From Wocania_A sp965224845 (GTDB taxonomy: Bacteria; Bacteroidota; Bacteroidia; Flavobacteriales; Flavobacteriaceae), in NCBI GenBank assembly GCA_965224845.1, contig CBDDAJ010000036.1, forward strand, positions 62,001 to 126,000: a stretch of 64,000 bases of DNA, given 5' to 3'. This document shows positions 1 to 9,217 of the stretch, piece after piece; position 1 is the first letter of the stretch; each line of letters opens with the position of its first letter. The translations under genes were made by a program, and so were the position numbers. The notes below the pieces were generated by a model. The model ran no database searches. It worked only from the letters and a program-made list of their open reading frames with translations, and was not told the origin of the DNA.

Positions 1-1
1 T

Positions 2-1093
2 CTTTTTTTAATAATCATTCTCTCCTTATTAAGTTGCAACCCTAATAGTGTTAATCCCATTGATAAGGTGCTCGCTTCGAGTAATACAAAAATTAAAACA
101 GTAACAAATGCTATTGAAACCTACGAGGTTCAAATTTTATTTACCGAAGTTAAAAGAACTAAAGACTCTGTTTATTTTAATGATTATAATTTTCAGGTCA
201 ATGACAGCAATTATTTTTATCCGGCTAGTACTGTAAAATTCCCTATTGCTCTATTAGCACTGGAGAAAATGAAAGCCAACAAATTAATTGATAGACATAC
301 CGTTTTTAATATTGAAGGCGATAGCACTAAAACCACATTTACTAACGAAATAAAAAACATATTTGCAGTAAGCGACAATGCTGCCTATAATAGGTTGTAT
401 GAGTATTTAGGAAAGGATTATATTAATTCTAAACTTCAGGAAAAAGGTATAAATGCCAGGATATCTCATAGGTTATCTGTAGCCAATTCTGCAGAATTAA
501 AAACAAAACCTCTTGTTTTTTACCGTGAGAATCAAGTGATTTTTAAAACGGACTCAACAATAAGCCAACCCACAAAACCTTTAAACTTAAATAAAGTTAA
601 AAAAGGCAAAGGTTATATGATTAAAGATAGCTTGGTTAGCACTGCTATGGATTTTTCATTAAAAAACTATATATCTATAACAGCGTTACATCAAATAATG
701 AAACAATTTATGTTTCCTGAATTATATGATTATAGTAAGCAATTTCATTTAACAAAAGACGACAGAGCTTTTTTAATAAATGCCATGAAAATGTTGCCTC
801 ATGAAGCAGGCTATATCACTGATGAATATTATGAAAGTTATGTAAAGTTTTTAATTTTTGGCGATTCAAGAAAGCCCATTCCAAAGCATATAAACATATA
901 TAATAAAGTAGGGAATGCATATGGTTACTTAACAGATTGCGCATACATTGTAAATAAAAAAACGAAGAGAGAATATATAATAACCGCTACAATACACCTT
1001 AATAAAAATCAAATCTTTAACGATAATGTTTACGAATATGAAACTGTTGGTTTTCCTTTTTTAGCTGAATTAGGCAGGCAGTTAATTGAGTAA
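2..1093 (+). CDS. Serine hydrolase, class A beta-lactamase-like lipoprotein (5' partial)
   Basis: The frame is open from base 2, so the true start lies before the window; the GTG at 68 is internal. The first visible residues are a hydrophobic stretch ending in LLSC (Cys codon 35-37), a lipobox, so this is an exported lipoprotein. The family fold is shown by STVK (Ser codon 227-229, the SxxK nucleophile/base pair), SDNAAYN (the SDN motif) and KVGNAYG near the C-terminus where KTG normally sits. These are the penicillin-binding motifs of class A beta-lactamases and related serine hydrolases. The third motif is KVG, not KTG, and I do not see the usual omega-loop ExxLN motif. A role in beta-lactam resistance is therefore only a possibility; a peptidase or esterase role on a cell-wall substrate is equally open. 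Confidence 0.8.
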   Translation, partial: LFLIIILSLLSCNPNSVNPIDKVLASSNTKIKTVTNAIETYEVQILFTEVKRTKDSVYFNDYNFQVNDSNYFYPASTVKFPIALLALEKMKANKLIDRHTVFNIEGDSTKTTFTNEIKNIFAVSDNAAYNRLYEYLGKDYINSKLQEKGINARISHRLSVANSAELKTKPLVFYRENQVIFKTDSTISQPTKPLNLNKVKKGKGYMIKDSLVSTAMDFSLKNYISITALHQIMKQFMFPELYDYSKQFHLTKDDRAFLINAMKMLPHEAGYITDEYYESYVKFLIFGDSRKPIPKHINIYNKVGNAYGYLTDCAYIVNKKTKREYIITATIHLNKNQIFNDNVYEYETVGFPFLAELGRQLIE

Positions 1094-1427
1094 ACACTTA
1101 TAATAACCCCTGCAATACTTATCTAATTCAAACCCTCAGAATAAAAAAGTATTTCCTTAAAGCAAAAAATATTTTGTAACAAAAAATAAATTCCATCTAC
1201 TTATTAAGTAGAGAACAGATCATGCCTTTAGAGTATTCACTGCTTTATCTTTTTAATCTCTTGTTGTTTACAGAATTAAAGTCAATAAAAAAGCTTAATA
1301 CATGTGGACTAAAGTTAATGGCTTTAGTAAAAAAACACTGTATATTTTACTTTTAAAATAATACTGTTAGAAGCTGTTTTCTTGTCAGAAAAGTTTATAT
1401 TTATTCAACTAAAAAATCAATTTTATT
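1094..1427. other. Intergenic region, AT-rich, no gene seen
   Basis: This 334-bp gap separates the serine hydrolase from the NfeD/flotillin group. I see only one short inverted repeat (ACTAAAG at 1308-1314 with CTTTAGT at 1322-1328), followed by an A-run instead of a T-run, so it is not a convincing terminator for the plus strand. The promoter of the flotillin group presumably lies here, but I cannot place a clear TAnnTTTG box. Confidence 0.5.
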
Positions 1428-2003
1428 ATGGTAGAATGGTATTCAAATTTAGAGCTCTTTCCTAAAATATATTGGAGCATTGCTTTACTGGGATCTTTAG
1501 TTTTTCTTATCACAATGGTTTTATCATTTGTAGGAGGAGATACGGATGATATAGGTGATGTAGATAGTGATATTGAAGGAGATACTGGTATTGGTTTTCA
1601 ATTTATAACCTTTAAAAACTTAGTAGGCTTTTTTACCTTATTTGGATGGAGTGGTATTGCCTGTATAGATGCCGGATTTTCAAAACCATTAACTATAATA
1701 ATATCTATAGTTTGCGGATTGATTATGATGGGGATTATGGGGGCTATGTTTTATTATATGAATAAGCTTAACCACAGTGGGACTTTAAATTTTAAAAATG
1801 CTGTAAATGCTGTAGGTGAAGTCTATTTAACTGTAGGAGCCAATAGGTCGTCAATAGGAAAAGCTCACGTAAGAATTCAAGGAGCTTTAAGAGAGCTTGA
1901 AGCCTTAACAGATGCTGATACCGATTTAGAATCTGGCTCTGTAATACAAGTAAAAGAAGTAACAGAAAACGGAATATTAATTATTGAAAAACTAAACAAA
2001 TAG
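1428..2003 (+). CDS. NfeD-like membrane protein with OB-fold tail
   Basis: This 191-residue protein has a membrane segment at about 12-34, an acidic loop rich in Asp (about 38-52), further membrane segments at about 60-110, and a soluble C-terminal part of about 65 residues. The tail contains VGEVYLTVGANRSSIGKAHV and ends GSVIQVKEVTENGILIIEK, typical of the OB-fold of NfeD/YuaF proteins. It ends 3 bp before a flotillin gene, the usual NfeD-flotillin pairing (YuaF-YuaG in Bacillus), so it is expected to act with the flotillin in membrane microdomains. Such proteins are sometimes misannotated as serine proteases; the protease domain is absent here. Confidence 0.8.
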   Translation: MVEWYSNLELFPKIYWSIALLGSLVFLITMVLSFVGGDTDDIGDVDSDIEGDTGIGFQFITFKNLVGFFTLFGWSGIACIDAGFSKPLTIIISIVCGLIMMGIMGAMFYYMNKLNHSGTLNFKNAVNAVGEVYLTVGANRSSIGKAHVRIQGALRELEALTDADTDLESGSVIQVKEVTENGILIIEKLNK

Positions 2004-2006
2004 CCC

Positions 2007-3440
2007 ATGCTACTATTAACAACCCAAGATGCCTTTAATTTAGGCTTTCCTTTTGCAGTCATTTTTGCTGTATTATTTATTTTTATCTTTTTTATTGTAC
2101 TTATTAAACGCTACAAACGCTGTCCTTCAGACAGAATATTAGTTGTTTATGGTAAAGTTGGTGGCGGACAGTCTGCAAAATGTATTCATGGTGGCGCAGC
2201 TTTCATTATGCCAGTAATTCAAGATTATGAGTTTTTAGATTTAACACCAATTTCTATTGAGGTTAATCTTATAAATGCTCTTTCTAAACAAAACATACGT
2301 GTAAATGTGCCGTCTCGATTTACAATTGGTATTTCTACCGAACCGGGAATTATGCAAAATGCTGCTGAAAGGCTATTAGGTTTAGGGCAAAATGAAATTC
2401 AAGAGTTAGCACAAGAAATTATTTTTGGTCAATTACGTTTGGTAGTAGCCTCTATGGATATAGAAGAAATTAATTCTGACAGAGACAAGTTTTTAACCAA
2501 CATTTCTAAAAGTGTAGAATCTGAACTTAAAAAAGTAGGTTTAAAATTAATTAACGTAAACATCACAGATATAGTTGATGAATCTGGTTATATTGAGGCT
2601 TTAGGAAAAGAAGCTGCAGCGCATGCCATTAATGCCGCAAGAAAGTCTGTTGCCGAAAAAAACAGAGATGGTTCTATTGGTGAAGCAAATGCTTTACAAG
2701 ACGAACGCACACAGGTAGCAGCTGCAAATGCGCAAGCCGTAGATGGAGAAAATACAGCAAAAATAGCTGTTGCAAATTCGGATTCGTTACGTCGTCAGCG
2801 AGAAGCTGAAGCAGAACGTGTAGCAATAGCTTCAGAAAAAGTACAAACAGCTAAAGCCTTAGAAGAATCGTATGCTGCAGAAAAAGAAGCAGAACTTGCC
2901 AGAGCAGAAAGAGAGCGTTCTTCTCAGCAAGCAGATATTATTGTCCCTGCAGAAATTGATAAAAGAAAAGTAGAAATTGATGCTGAAGCTGAAGCTGAGA
3001 AAATTAGAAGACGTGCTAAAGGAGAGGCTGATGCCATTTTGTTTAAAGCTCAAGCTGAAGCTAAAGGCTTATATGAAGTCTTAACAAAGCAAGCTGCCGG
3101 TTTAGATCAAATTGTAAAAGCCGCTGGTAACAACTCAAAAGATGCTGTTCTATTACTAATTGCTGATAAACTACCCGAATTAGTAAAAACACAAGCTGAA
3201 GCTATTAAAAATATTAAAATTGATAAAGTTACCGTTTGGGAAAATGGCAGTGGAAAAGATGGTAAATCTTCAACCTCAAACTTTATTTCTGGCATGTACA
3301 AGTCGGTTCCACCATTGCAAGAAATGTTTAATATGGCTGGCATGCAATTGCCTGAATATTTAAAAGGGAAAGACATAGAAGCCGAAAAACAAGATTCCTC
3401 AGTAAAAAAGGATGACACTAATTCTGAAGGAAAAGAATAA
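2007..3440 (+). CDS. floA: Flotillin-family (SPFH/PHB domain) protein
   Basis: The 477-residue product has one N-terminal membrane segment (about 14-34), then the SPFH/prohibitin domain (about 40-220: CPSDRILVVYG, RFTIGIS, GLGQNEIQELAQEIIFGQLR). A long charged coiled coil rich in Ala and Glu (about 220-360) follows, with repeated EAEAE and AEKEAELARAERER patterns, and then the flotillin C-terminal region (LLLIADKLPELVKTQAEAIKNI). Flotillins oligomerise and scaffold membrane microdomains. It follows the NfeD-like gene with a 3-bp gap and precedes a small membrane protein by 33 bp, so the three are probably one operon. The symbol is by family resemblance. Confidence 0.88.
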   Translation: MLLLTTQDAFNLGFPFAVIFAVLFIFIFFIVLIKRYKRCPSDRILVVYGKVGGGQSAKCIHGGAAFIMPVIQDYEFLDLTPISIEVNLINALSKQNIRVNVPSRFTIGISTEPGIMQNAAERLLGLGQNEIQELAQEIIFGQLRLVVASMDIEEINSDRDKFLTNISKSVESELKKVGLKLINVNITDIVDESGYIEALGKEAAAHAINAARKSVAEKNRDGSIGEANALQDERTQVAAANAQAVDGENTAKIAVANSDSLRRQREAEAERVAIASEKVQTAKALEESYAAEKEAELARAERERSSQQADIIVPAEIDKRKVEIDAEAEAEKIRRRAKGEADAILFKAQAEAKGLYEVLTKQAAGLDQIVKAAGNNSKDAVLLLIADKLPELVKTQAEAIKNIKIDKVTVWENGSGKDGKSSTSNFISGMYKSVPPLQEMFNMAGMQLPEYLKGKDIEAEKQDSSVKKDDTNSEGKE

Positions 3441-3473
3441 AACACAAGTTCGGCTATATTATTTAAGTAAACT

Positions 3474-3956
3474 ATGAATAATACCACTTTACAGCATTTA
3501 AGAAAAGTTCCCACAATGAAATTAATTTTTGGAGTCGTGCTGTTCTGCTTAGGCATAATTGGAGCTGTAACCAACAATATTTTCAATTTAGTTTTATCTG
3601 GTATTGGTGTTTTTTTAATGCAGCGCGAAGGTTCTCAAATCGATTTGGCATCTAAACGCTATAGAGAAATACGATCCATAATGGGAATAATTATTGGGAA
3701 ATGGAAGGATTTACCTGATGTTGAATATGTTTCTGTATTCAAAACAAAAGAAAATAAAAGAGTACAAGCCATGGGAGCATCTACTAAATTTACGAATCAA
3801 GTTTATAAATTAAATCTGTTTTATAATAGAAATAGAAAGATTGAAGCTTATATTACCGATGATATTCAAGATGCTTTTGAAAACGCAAAATATATAGCAC
3901 AGGTATTAAATATAAAGATTTTAGACGCTACTGAAAGAGAATCTAAATGGTTATAA
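3474..3956 (+). CDS. Small membrane protein of unknown function, flotillin-operon member
   Basis: The product has two closely spaced hydrophobic segments near the N-terminus (KLIFGVVLFCLGIIGAV and NLVLSGIGVFLM) followed by a soluble part of about 105 residues. The soluble part is rich in beta-prone stretches (DVEYVSVFKTKENKRVQAM, KIEAYITDDIQDAFENAKYI), which could be a PH-like fold, but I do not recognise the family. The ATG at 3516 (MKLIF) would remove 14 polar residues and put the membrane segment at the start, so it is a reasonable alternative start. It is co-directional with the flotillin and ends 27 bp before the bioB start. Confidence 0.65.
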   Translation: MNNTTLQHLRKVPTMKLIFGVVLFCLGIIGAVTNNIFNLVLSGIGVFLMQREGSQIDLASKRYREIRSIMGIIIGKWKDLPDVEYVSVFKTKENKRVQAMGASTKFTNQVYKLNLFYNRNRKIEAYITDDIQDAFENAKYIAQVLNIKILDATERESKWL

Positions 3957-3983
3957 CTATTTTTGTCAAAAATATATCTCCAA

Positions 3984-5078
3984 ATGAGCGAAACAAGACA
4001 CAACTGGACCAAAGAAGAAATATTAGATATATATAACAAACCTTTAATGGAGTTGCTTTATGAAGCAGCTACTATTCATAGAGAGCAGCATGACCCAAAT
4101 GTTGTACAGGTAAGTACATTACTATCTGTTAAAACTGGGGGCTGTTCAGAAGACTGTGGCTATTGTCCGCAAGCTGCGCGTTACCATACTAATATAGAAG
4201 GAAACGATCTTATGAGTGTTCAGCAGGTAAAAGCACAAGCTCTTAGAGCTAAAGAAGGTGGAAGCTCACGTGTATGTATGGGTGCTGCATGGCGTAATGT
4301 AAAGGATGGCGAAGAGTTTGATCAGGTTTTGGAAATGGTACGTACCATTAATAAGCTAGATATGGAAGTATGCTGTACTTTAGGAATGCTTACCGAAAAC
4401 CAGGCAAAACGACTGGCAGAAGCAGGGCTATATGCTTACAATCATAATTTAGATTCGTCAGAAGAATACTATAAAGAAGTAATTTCTACGCGTGGATATC
4501 AAGATCGTTTAGATACTATAGAAAACGTACGTAAAACCAATGTTACGGTTTGTAGTGGTGGTATTATTGGAATGGGTGAAAATTTAGAAGATCGTGCTGG
4601 GATGTTAGTTGCCTTATCCACTTTAAATCCACAACCAGAATCAACCCCCATAAATGCTTTAGTAGCTGTTGAAGGCACGCCATTGGAAGATCAAAAACCT
4701 GTTTCTATTTGGGATATGATACGTATGGTAGCTACGACAAGAATCGTTATGCCAGAAACACAAGTACGCTTAAGTGCCGGTAGAACACAAATGACTCGCG
4801 AAGGACAAGCTTTATGTTTCTTTGCAGGGGCAAATTCTATTTTTGCTGGTGATAAACTTTTAACAACACCCAATCCTGATGTAAATGAAGACATGAAAAT
4901 GTTTGAATTGTTAGGAATGAAACCTCAAAAGCCGTTTACCAAAAAAGTGCAGCCACAAACAGTTGAAGCCAAAGACTCTCAATACGAAGCATTAGGGGAA
5001 AAACCAAGATGGACCCGCCCCGAGCATACTATTGAGCGTAATGAAGCTGCGAAAGAAAAAGGGAAATTGGTTAAGTAA
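3984..5078 (+). CDS. bioB: Biotin synthase
   Basis: This radical-SAM enzyme inserts sulfur into dethiobiotin in the last step of biotin synthesis. The radical-SAM cluster motif is CxxxCxxC (CSEDCGYC), followed by PQAARYHT, and the [2Fe-2S] region is represented by YNHNLDSSEEYY, CCTLGML and CSGGIIGMGE. RLSAGR near residue 260 is the conserved C-terminal motif. Length from the chosen ATG is 364 residues, slightly longer than the E. coli enzyme because of a polar tail. I chose ATG 3984 (MSETRHNWTKEE) over the upstream TTG at 3963 because homologues start this way. No other bio genes are adjacent. Confidence 0.96.
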   Translation: MSETRHNWTKEEILDIYNKPLMELLYEAATIHREQHDPNVVQVSTLLSVKTGGCSEDCGYCPQAARYHTNIEGNDLMSVQQVKAQALRAKEGGSSRVCMGAAWRNVKDGEEFDQVLEMVRTINKLDMEVCCTLGMLTENQAKRLAEAGLYAYNHNLDSSEEYYKEVISTRGYQDRLDTIENVRKTNVTVCSGGIIGMGENLEDRAGMLVALSTLNPQPESTPINALVAVEGTPLEDQKPVSIWDMIRMVATTRIVMPETQVRLSAGRTQMTREGQALCFFAGANSIFAGDKLLTTPNPDVNEDMKMFELLGMKPQKPFTKKVQPQTVEAKDSQYEALGEKPRWTRPEHTIERNEAAKEKGKLVK

Positions 5079-5146
5079 ATCTTTAGCTGGGTTATTTTAC
5101 AAATTATTTCTTTTTACTGTTTACTGATAACTGCCCACTGCAAACC

Positions 5147-5298
5147 AGCCCGCGTTAGGGATTGATGCGGCATCCTTTTTTAAAATAAATAAAATGCTCT
5201 TTATTTAGAGCTAAAATTTAAGAGATACCCACGTTTGTTTCTTCTTGCTATGACGCAAAAAAGATATAGCGGAAAGCCCGACCTGCAAGGTAACGCCC
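5147..5298 (+). ncRNA. Putative structured RNA, possibly a Flavobacteria-specific motif
   Basis: The bioB-to-cupin gap contains a GC-richer block that looks like a folded RNA. GCGTTA at 5152-5157 is complementary to TAACGC at 5291-5296, forming a long-range closing stem. Inside are GGAT (5159-5162) with ATCC (5172-5175), and a tight hairpin ACCT-GCA-AGGT (5281-5291). The boxes AGCCCGCGTTAGGGATTG and GATATAGCGGAAAGCCCG flank a variable AT-rich middle. From memory, similar box pairs recur in flavobacterial intergenic regions, and the Flavo-1 RNA family is one candidate name, but I cannot confirm the identity. Strand is assigned from the order of the boxes and could be wrong. Confidence 0.5.
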
Positions 5299-5358
5299 AA
5301 ATACTATTTTAAATTTAATAACGTTTTCTTAACTTTGACTTACTAAATATATTAAGTA

Positions 5359-6228
5359 TTGGCACTAAATCTACAAGCTGTTCCTCGGGTAAAAACCATA
5401 ACAAAAGAGGCCTTTATAAAACATTACTTTAAACCACAAAAACCTGTGGTTATAGAACGCTATATTGATGATTGGCCCGCTTATACAAAATGGAATTTAG
5501 ACTACATGAAAGCCGTTGCAGGCTCTAAAATGGTACCGCTTTACGACAACAGGCATGTTGATTATAAGGATGGGTTTAATGAGCCACATGCTAAAATGAA
5601 AATGAGTGAGTATGTCGATTTATTAAAACGAGAACCCACAAAATATAGAATTTTTCTTTGGAACATTTTAAAAGAAATACCTCAATTACAAAACGATTTT
5701 AGCTATCCAGATTTTGGACTGAAACTCATGAAAGGATTACCTATGCTGTTTTTTGGAGGACGAGATTCTTACACTTTTATGCATTACGATATTGACTTGG
5801 CAAACATTTTTCATTTTCATTTTGAAGGTAAAAAGCAGATTACTTTGTTTGATCAAAAGCAAAATGATTATTTATACAAAATTCCGCATTCTTTAATTAC
5901 CAGAGAAGATATAGATTTTAATAATCCTGATTTTGAAAAATGGCCTATGTTACAAAAAGCGAAAGGCTATAAAACTGAGCTAAATCATGGCGAAATACTA
6001 TATATGCCAGAAGGTTATTGGCATTATATGCGTTATGTAACCCCTGGGTTTTCTATGAGTTTACGTGCTATTGCCAGAAACCCCAAAAACCTTAGTAAAG
6101 CTATTTATAACCTTTTAATTATGCGGAACTATGATAATATGATGCGTCGCATAAAAGGACAAAAATGGATAGACTGGAAAAACGAGCAAGCCATTATAAA
6201 AACCCATAAAAAAAACGGTATTACCTAA
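5359..6228 (+). CDS. Cupin-like/JmjC-type Fe(II)/2-oxoglutarate-dependent oxygenase
   Basis: The 289-residue protein starts with the Cupin_8-type leader KPVVIERYIDDWPA and has the iron-binding facial triad of JmjC-like hydroxylases: HYDID (the HxD pair, about residue 142) and the distal His in EGYWHYMRYV. FEGKKQITLFDQKQ is the conserved strand between them. Such enzymes hydroxylate protein or RNA side chains; the substrate is unknown. The start is TTG at 5359: a stop codon sits only two codons upstream and the next ATG would remove the conserved N-terminus. TAACTTTG at 5330-5337 fits the flavobacterial -7 box. The 3' end overlaps recX by 8 bp, tail to tail. Confidence 0.82.
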   Translation: MALNLQAVPRVKTITKEAFIKHYFKPQKPVVIERYIDDWPAYTKWNLDYMKAVAGSKMVPLYDNRHVDYKDGFNEPHAKMKMSEYVDLLKREPTKYRIFLWNILKEIPQLQNDFSYPDFGLKLMKGLPMLFFGGRDSYTFMHYDIDLANIFHFHFEGKKQITLFDQKQNDYLYKIPHSLITREDIDFNNPDFEKWPMLQKAKGYKTELNHGEILYMPEGYWHYMRYVTPGFSMSLRAIARNPKNLSKAIYNLLIMRNYDNMMRRIKGQKWIDWKNEQAIIKTHKKNGIT

Positions 6229-6694
6229 TCAACTCGTTGGCTTTTTCGTACACCAAATACGATTCCCAACCCCGATATAACAGATAATCGATTAATTTTT
6301 TTCTTTTTTTAAACTTGTTGCTTTCTTTTATTGAATTGGCTTTTTTTTCGGCTAAATCATTGAAAACCTCGATGTATTCCCCATTTTCTATAGTTTTAAG
6401 TGCCTGATTTATATTAACTTTGCTAATGTCTTTTTTCTTTAATTCAAAAGTTAATCGATGGCGCCCCCAACGCTTAATTCTAAACTTACCGCTAACAAAT
6501 GTTTTGGCAAAACGTGCTTCGTTAAGAAAGTTATGCTCTAACAGATGTACTATTATTACATCTATAGCTTCGGGTATCATATGCATACCCTCTAGTTTTT
6601 GCCTAACGTCTTGATGACATCGTTCTTGATACGCGCAATAATGCTCCATTTTTTTGGTAGCTTCTTGTAGGGTATGTGTTTTTTTTGTCTGCAT
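6221..6694 (-). CDS. recX: Regulatory protein RecX
   Basis: RecX binds RecA filaments and modulates recombination. The 157-residue product has the expected three-helix tandem repeats: EATKKMEHYCAYQERCHQDV, LLEHNFLNEARFAKTFVSGK followed by the conserved WG/R region (RIKRWGRHRLTFELKKKDIS), and a final LIDYLLYRGW repeat. Length is normal for the family. It is monocistronic, convergent with the cupin gene (8-bp overlap) and divergent from the T9SS protein. A possible -7 box (minus strand TATTTTTG, 6702-6709) lies just upstream of the start. Confidence 0.9.
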   Translation of the reverse strand: MQTKKTHTLQEATKKMEHYCAYQERCHQDVRQKLEGMHMIPEAIDVIIVHLLEHNFLNEARFAKTFVSGKFRIKRWGRHRLTFELKKKDISKVNINQALKTIENGEYIEVFNDLAEKKANSIKESNKFKKRKKLIDYLLYRGWESYLVYEKANELIR

Positions 6695-6759
6695 TGGTTG
6701 CCAAAAATAACAATAGAAAAATTAATTAAAAGAATAAAAAAATATAAAAACCAAATCAG

Positions 6760-6785
6760 CTATACTAAGCGTAGATTTAGTATAG
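6760..6785. promoter_or_regulatory. 9-bp perfect inverted repeat before a secreted protein gene
   Basis: CTATACTAA (6760-6768) and TTAGTATAG (6777-6785) are perfectly complementary with an 8-nt centre, ending 19 bp before the ATG at 6805. It may be a DNA operator or a hairpin in the 5' leader. No T-run follows, so it is not a terminator. Confidence 0.45.
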
Positions 6786-6804
6786 GTTTTAAAACTTAAC
6801 GGCT

Positions 6805-9216
6805 ATGAAAAAAATTACAAGTATACTTTTATTGCTTATAACTATTAGTTTTAGCTATGGGCAAAGTACTTTATATGCTGGTGATATTGCTATTACCGGA
6901 TTAAATTCTGATAATCCAGACCAATTTTCTTTTGTACTATTAACAGATGTAACAAGCGGAACGACAATTAATTTCACAGATGAAGGTTGGCAAAGTTCAG
7001 GAAGTTTTAGAGGGACTTCTGAAGGTATAGTTACATGGACTTCTACATCAAGTTTGTCCTGTGGTACTGAAATAATTATTACAGACACAGGATCAAACAC
7101 ATATTCTGCCACTACTGGTACAGCGATAGAGTCTGGACTAGGTTTTTCGTTATCTGACGCTGGGGATCAATTATTAGCATATCAAGGTAGCTCAACATCT
7201 CCAATATTTTTGTTTGGAATTCAATTTGGAAGCGGTGCCGGATGGTCTGATGCTACAGATAGTGGAACAAGCGCTGTACCTTCAGGCTTGACAGATGGAG
7301 TAAATGCAATTGATGCCGGAAATAGAGATAATGTAATATATAATTGTTCTGTATTAAGTAATGCTGCTTTAATTTTAGCTGCAGTTTCTAATTCAAGTAA
7401 TTGGTCTGGTACAAATGCAGGAACCAGGCCAGCTCTAACAACATGTGGGTTTACATCGTGTGCATCAACATGTTCTTCTCCAGCAGTAACCTGGACAGCT
7501 GGAGCATGGTCTCCAATTACTGGACCAAACATAAACACCCCTGTAATTATAGCTGATGACTACAATACAGGTACCGATGGCAATTTTAGTGCTTGTTCAC
7601 TAACTATAAATACAGGTTTCAATTTAACAGTAAACAATGGAGATTATGTAGAAGTAGAGAATGATGTTACAGTAGATGGCCAACTATATGTTACATCTCA
7701 AGGAAACTTTATTCAAAATAATGACTTAGCAAACTTTACGGATAATTCTACAAATGGCGTTCAGGTAACAAAAACCAAAACCTTTTTTAGAAAATTTGCT
7801 TACACCTATTGGAGCTCTCCTGTTATTGGAGAAACTATTGAACAAACATTTGGTACTGTACAAAGTGATAGACGTTTTTCTTTTAATGCTACAAATTTTG
7901 TAGATGTATTGGCTGAAGTTGGAAATACTGGGGTTTTTAATCCTGGATCGGATGATATAGATGATGACGGTAATGACTGGGAAATTGCGAGTGGTGTAAT
8001 GCAGCCTGGAGTAGGTTATGCTGCAATCGCCAGTCAATTAGGGCCTGCCTTTCCTCGCCTGGAAAATTTTGTGTTTAGAGGGGCATTTAACAACGGTGTT
8101 ATTCAAGTTCCTATAATAAATAATAGTGGGGGTTCATACAACGATTGGAATTTTATTGGAAACCCATACCCTTGTGCTATTGATGCTGACGATTTTTTAA
8201 CAGCTAACAGCTCACTAATAGGGGTATTATATTTTTGGGATCAGGCCACCCCCGAGAGTGATACAGCTGGCGGAAGTCAGGGGCAAAATTTCTCAGTTGA
8301 TGATTATGCCATGTATAATGGAACAATGGGCACTGGAGCAAGAGGTGATACTGGTGCTCAACCCAATGGTTTTATAGCATCCGGACAAGGCTTTTTTGTG
8401 GAAGCTTTAACTGCCGGAAACATTACCTTTAATAATGCAATGCGCTCTATAACGAATGATAATAGTCAACTTTTCAAGAATACTAATTCTAAAAGCAAAG
8501 TGTCTAACTTATATAACAAACTATGGGTTAATCTAACTTCAGATAATGGTGTTTTTAATCAAATAGGAATAGGATACGTAAATGGAGCTACATCCCTTAA
8601 TGACGGAGCTTTTTATGATGCAAAAAGAATTATGAGTTCTGGAAATGCTGCCATATTATATTCTACTATTGAAAACAATGATGACAAATTTGCTATTCAG
8701 GGTAAAGCTCCAAACGATTTAAATGAAAACGAAATTATAGATTTAGGCTTTAAAACATCTATTGATGTTGCAACATCGTATACTTTATCAATTGCACGAT
8801 TACAAGGTGATTTTTTAAACAATAGCCCTGTTTATTTAAAGGATAATTTACTTAATAAAACACATAATTTATCCGATTCAGATTATATGTTTACATCAGA
8901 AGCGGGAGAATTTAACAATCGTTTTAAAATTGTTTTCACTGATAAAGTTTTATCTACTGATGACATTAACTTAAACGATAATAACCTTAGCATTGTTGAG
9001 TCTGGCGATGATCAAGTTAACTTTAAGATATCTAATAGTTTAAGCATTAAAACAGTAACTATTTATGATCTTTTAGGAAGGCAACTATATAACTTTAAAG
9101 GAACACATAGCAGTTCAGAAACCTATCAGTTATCTAACTTGAAAAACACCATTTATATAGCAAAGGTTGAATTGTCAAACGGTATTACTATCACTAAAAA
9201 AGCTATTAAAAAATAA
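6805..9216 (+). CDS. Large secreted protein with T9SS type A sorting domain
   Basis: The 803-residue protein has a Sec signal peptide (MKKITSILLLLITISFSYGQ). The N-terminal half (DIAITGLNSDNPDQFSFVLL, INFTDEGWQSSG) resembles a beta-sandwich domain common in flavobacterial surface proteins. The middle (about 240-560) contains NPYPCAIDADDFL and GFFVEAL segments typical of large Bacteroidetes cell-surface proteins. The last ~75 residues (KTVTIYDLLGRQLYNF, NTIYIAKVELSNG, ITKKAIKK) are a type A T9SS sorting domain, so the product should cross the outer membrane through T9SS and be released or anchored. Function is unknown. It ends 1 bp from the convergent TonB receptor gene. Confidence 0.85.
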   Translation: MKKITSILLLLITISFSYGQSTLYAGDIAITGLNSDNPDQFSFVLLTDVTSGTTINFTDEGWQSSGSFRGTSEGIVTWTSTSSLSCGTEIIITDTGSNTYSATTGTAIESGLGFSLSDAGDQLLAYQGSSTSPIFLFGIQFGSGAGWSDATDSGTSAVPSGLTDGVNAIDAGNRDNVIYNCSVLSNAALILAAVSNSSNWSGTNAGTRPALTTCGFTSCASTCSSPAVTWTAGAWSPITGPNINTPVIIADDYNTGTDGNFSACSLTINTGFNLTVNNGDYVEVENDVTVDGQLYVTSQGNFIQNNDLANFTDNSTNGVQVTKTKTFFRKFAYTYWSSPVIGETIEQTFGTVQSDRRFSFNATNFVDVLAEVGNTGVFNPGSDDIDDDGNDWEIASGVMQPGVGYAAIASQLGPAFPRLENFVFRGAFNNGVIQVPIINNSGGSYNDWNFIGNPYPCAIDADDFLTANSSLIGVLYFWDQATPESDTAGGSQGQNFSVDDYAMYNGTMGTGARGDTGAQPNGFIASGQGFFVEALTAGNITFNNAMRSITNDNSQLFKNTNSKSKVSNLYNKLWVNLTSDNGVFNQIGIGYVNGATSLNDGAFYDAKRIMSSGNAAILYSTIENNDDKFAIQGKAPNDLNENEIIDLGFKTSIDVATSYTLSIARLQGDFLNNSPVYLKDNLLNKTHNLSDSDYMFTSEAGEFNNRFKIVFTDKVLSTDDINLNDNNLSIVESGDDQVNFKISNSLSIKTVTIYDLLGRQLYNFKGTHSSSETYQLSNLKNTIYIAKVELSNGITITKKAIKK

Positions 9217-9217
9217 G

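Noticed and set aside
68..1093. GTG at 68 as start of the serine hydrolase
   Set aside because: The frame is open upstream to the window edge and encodes a lipoprotein signal with lipobox Cys at 35-37, so the real start is outside the window.
3107..3586. 159-codon minus-strand frame opposite the flotillin gene
   Set aside because: It is antisense to a well-supported gene and its sequence is the low-complexity shadow of the flotillin tail.
3963..3983. TTG start for bioB
   Set aside because: The ATG at 3984 gives the conserved biotin-synthase N-terminus; the TTG adds seven non-conserved residues.
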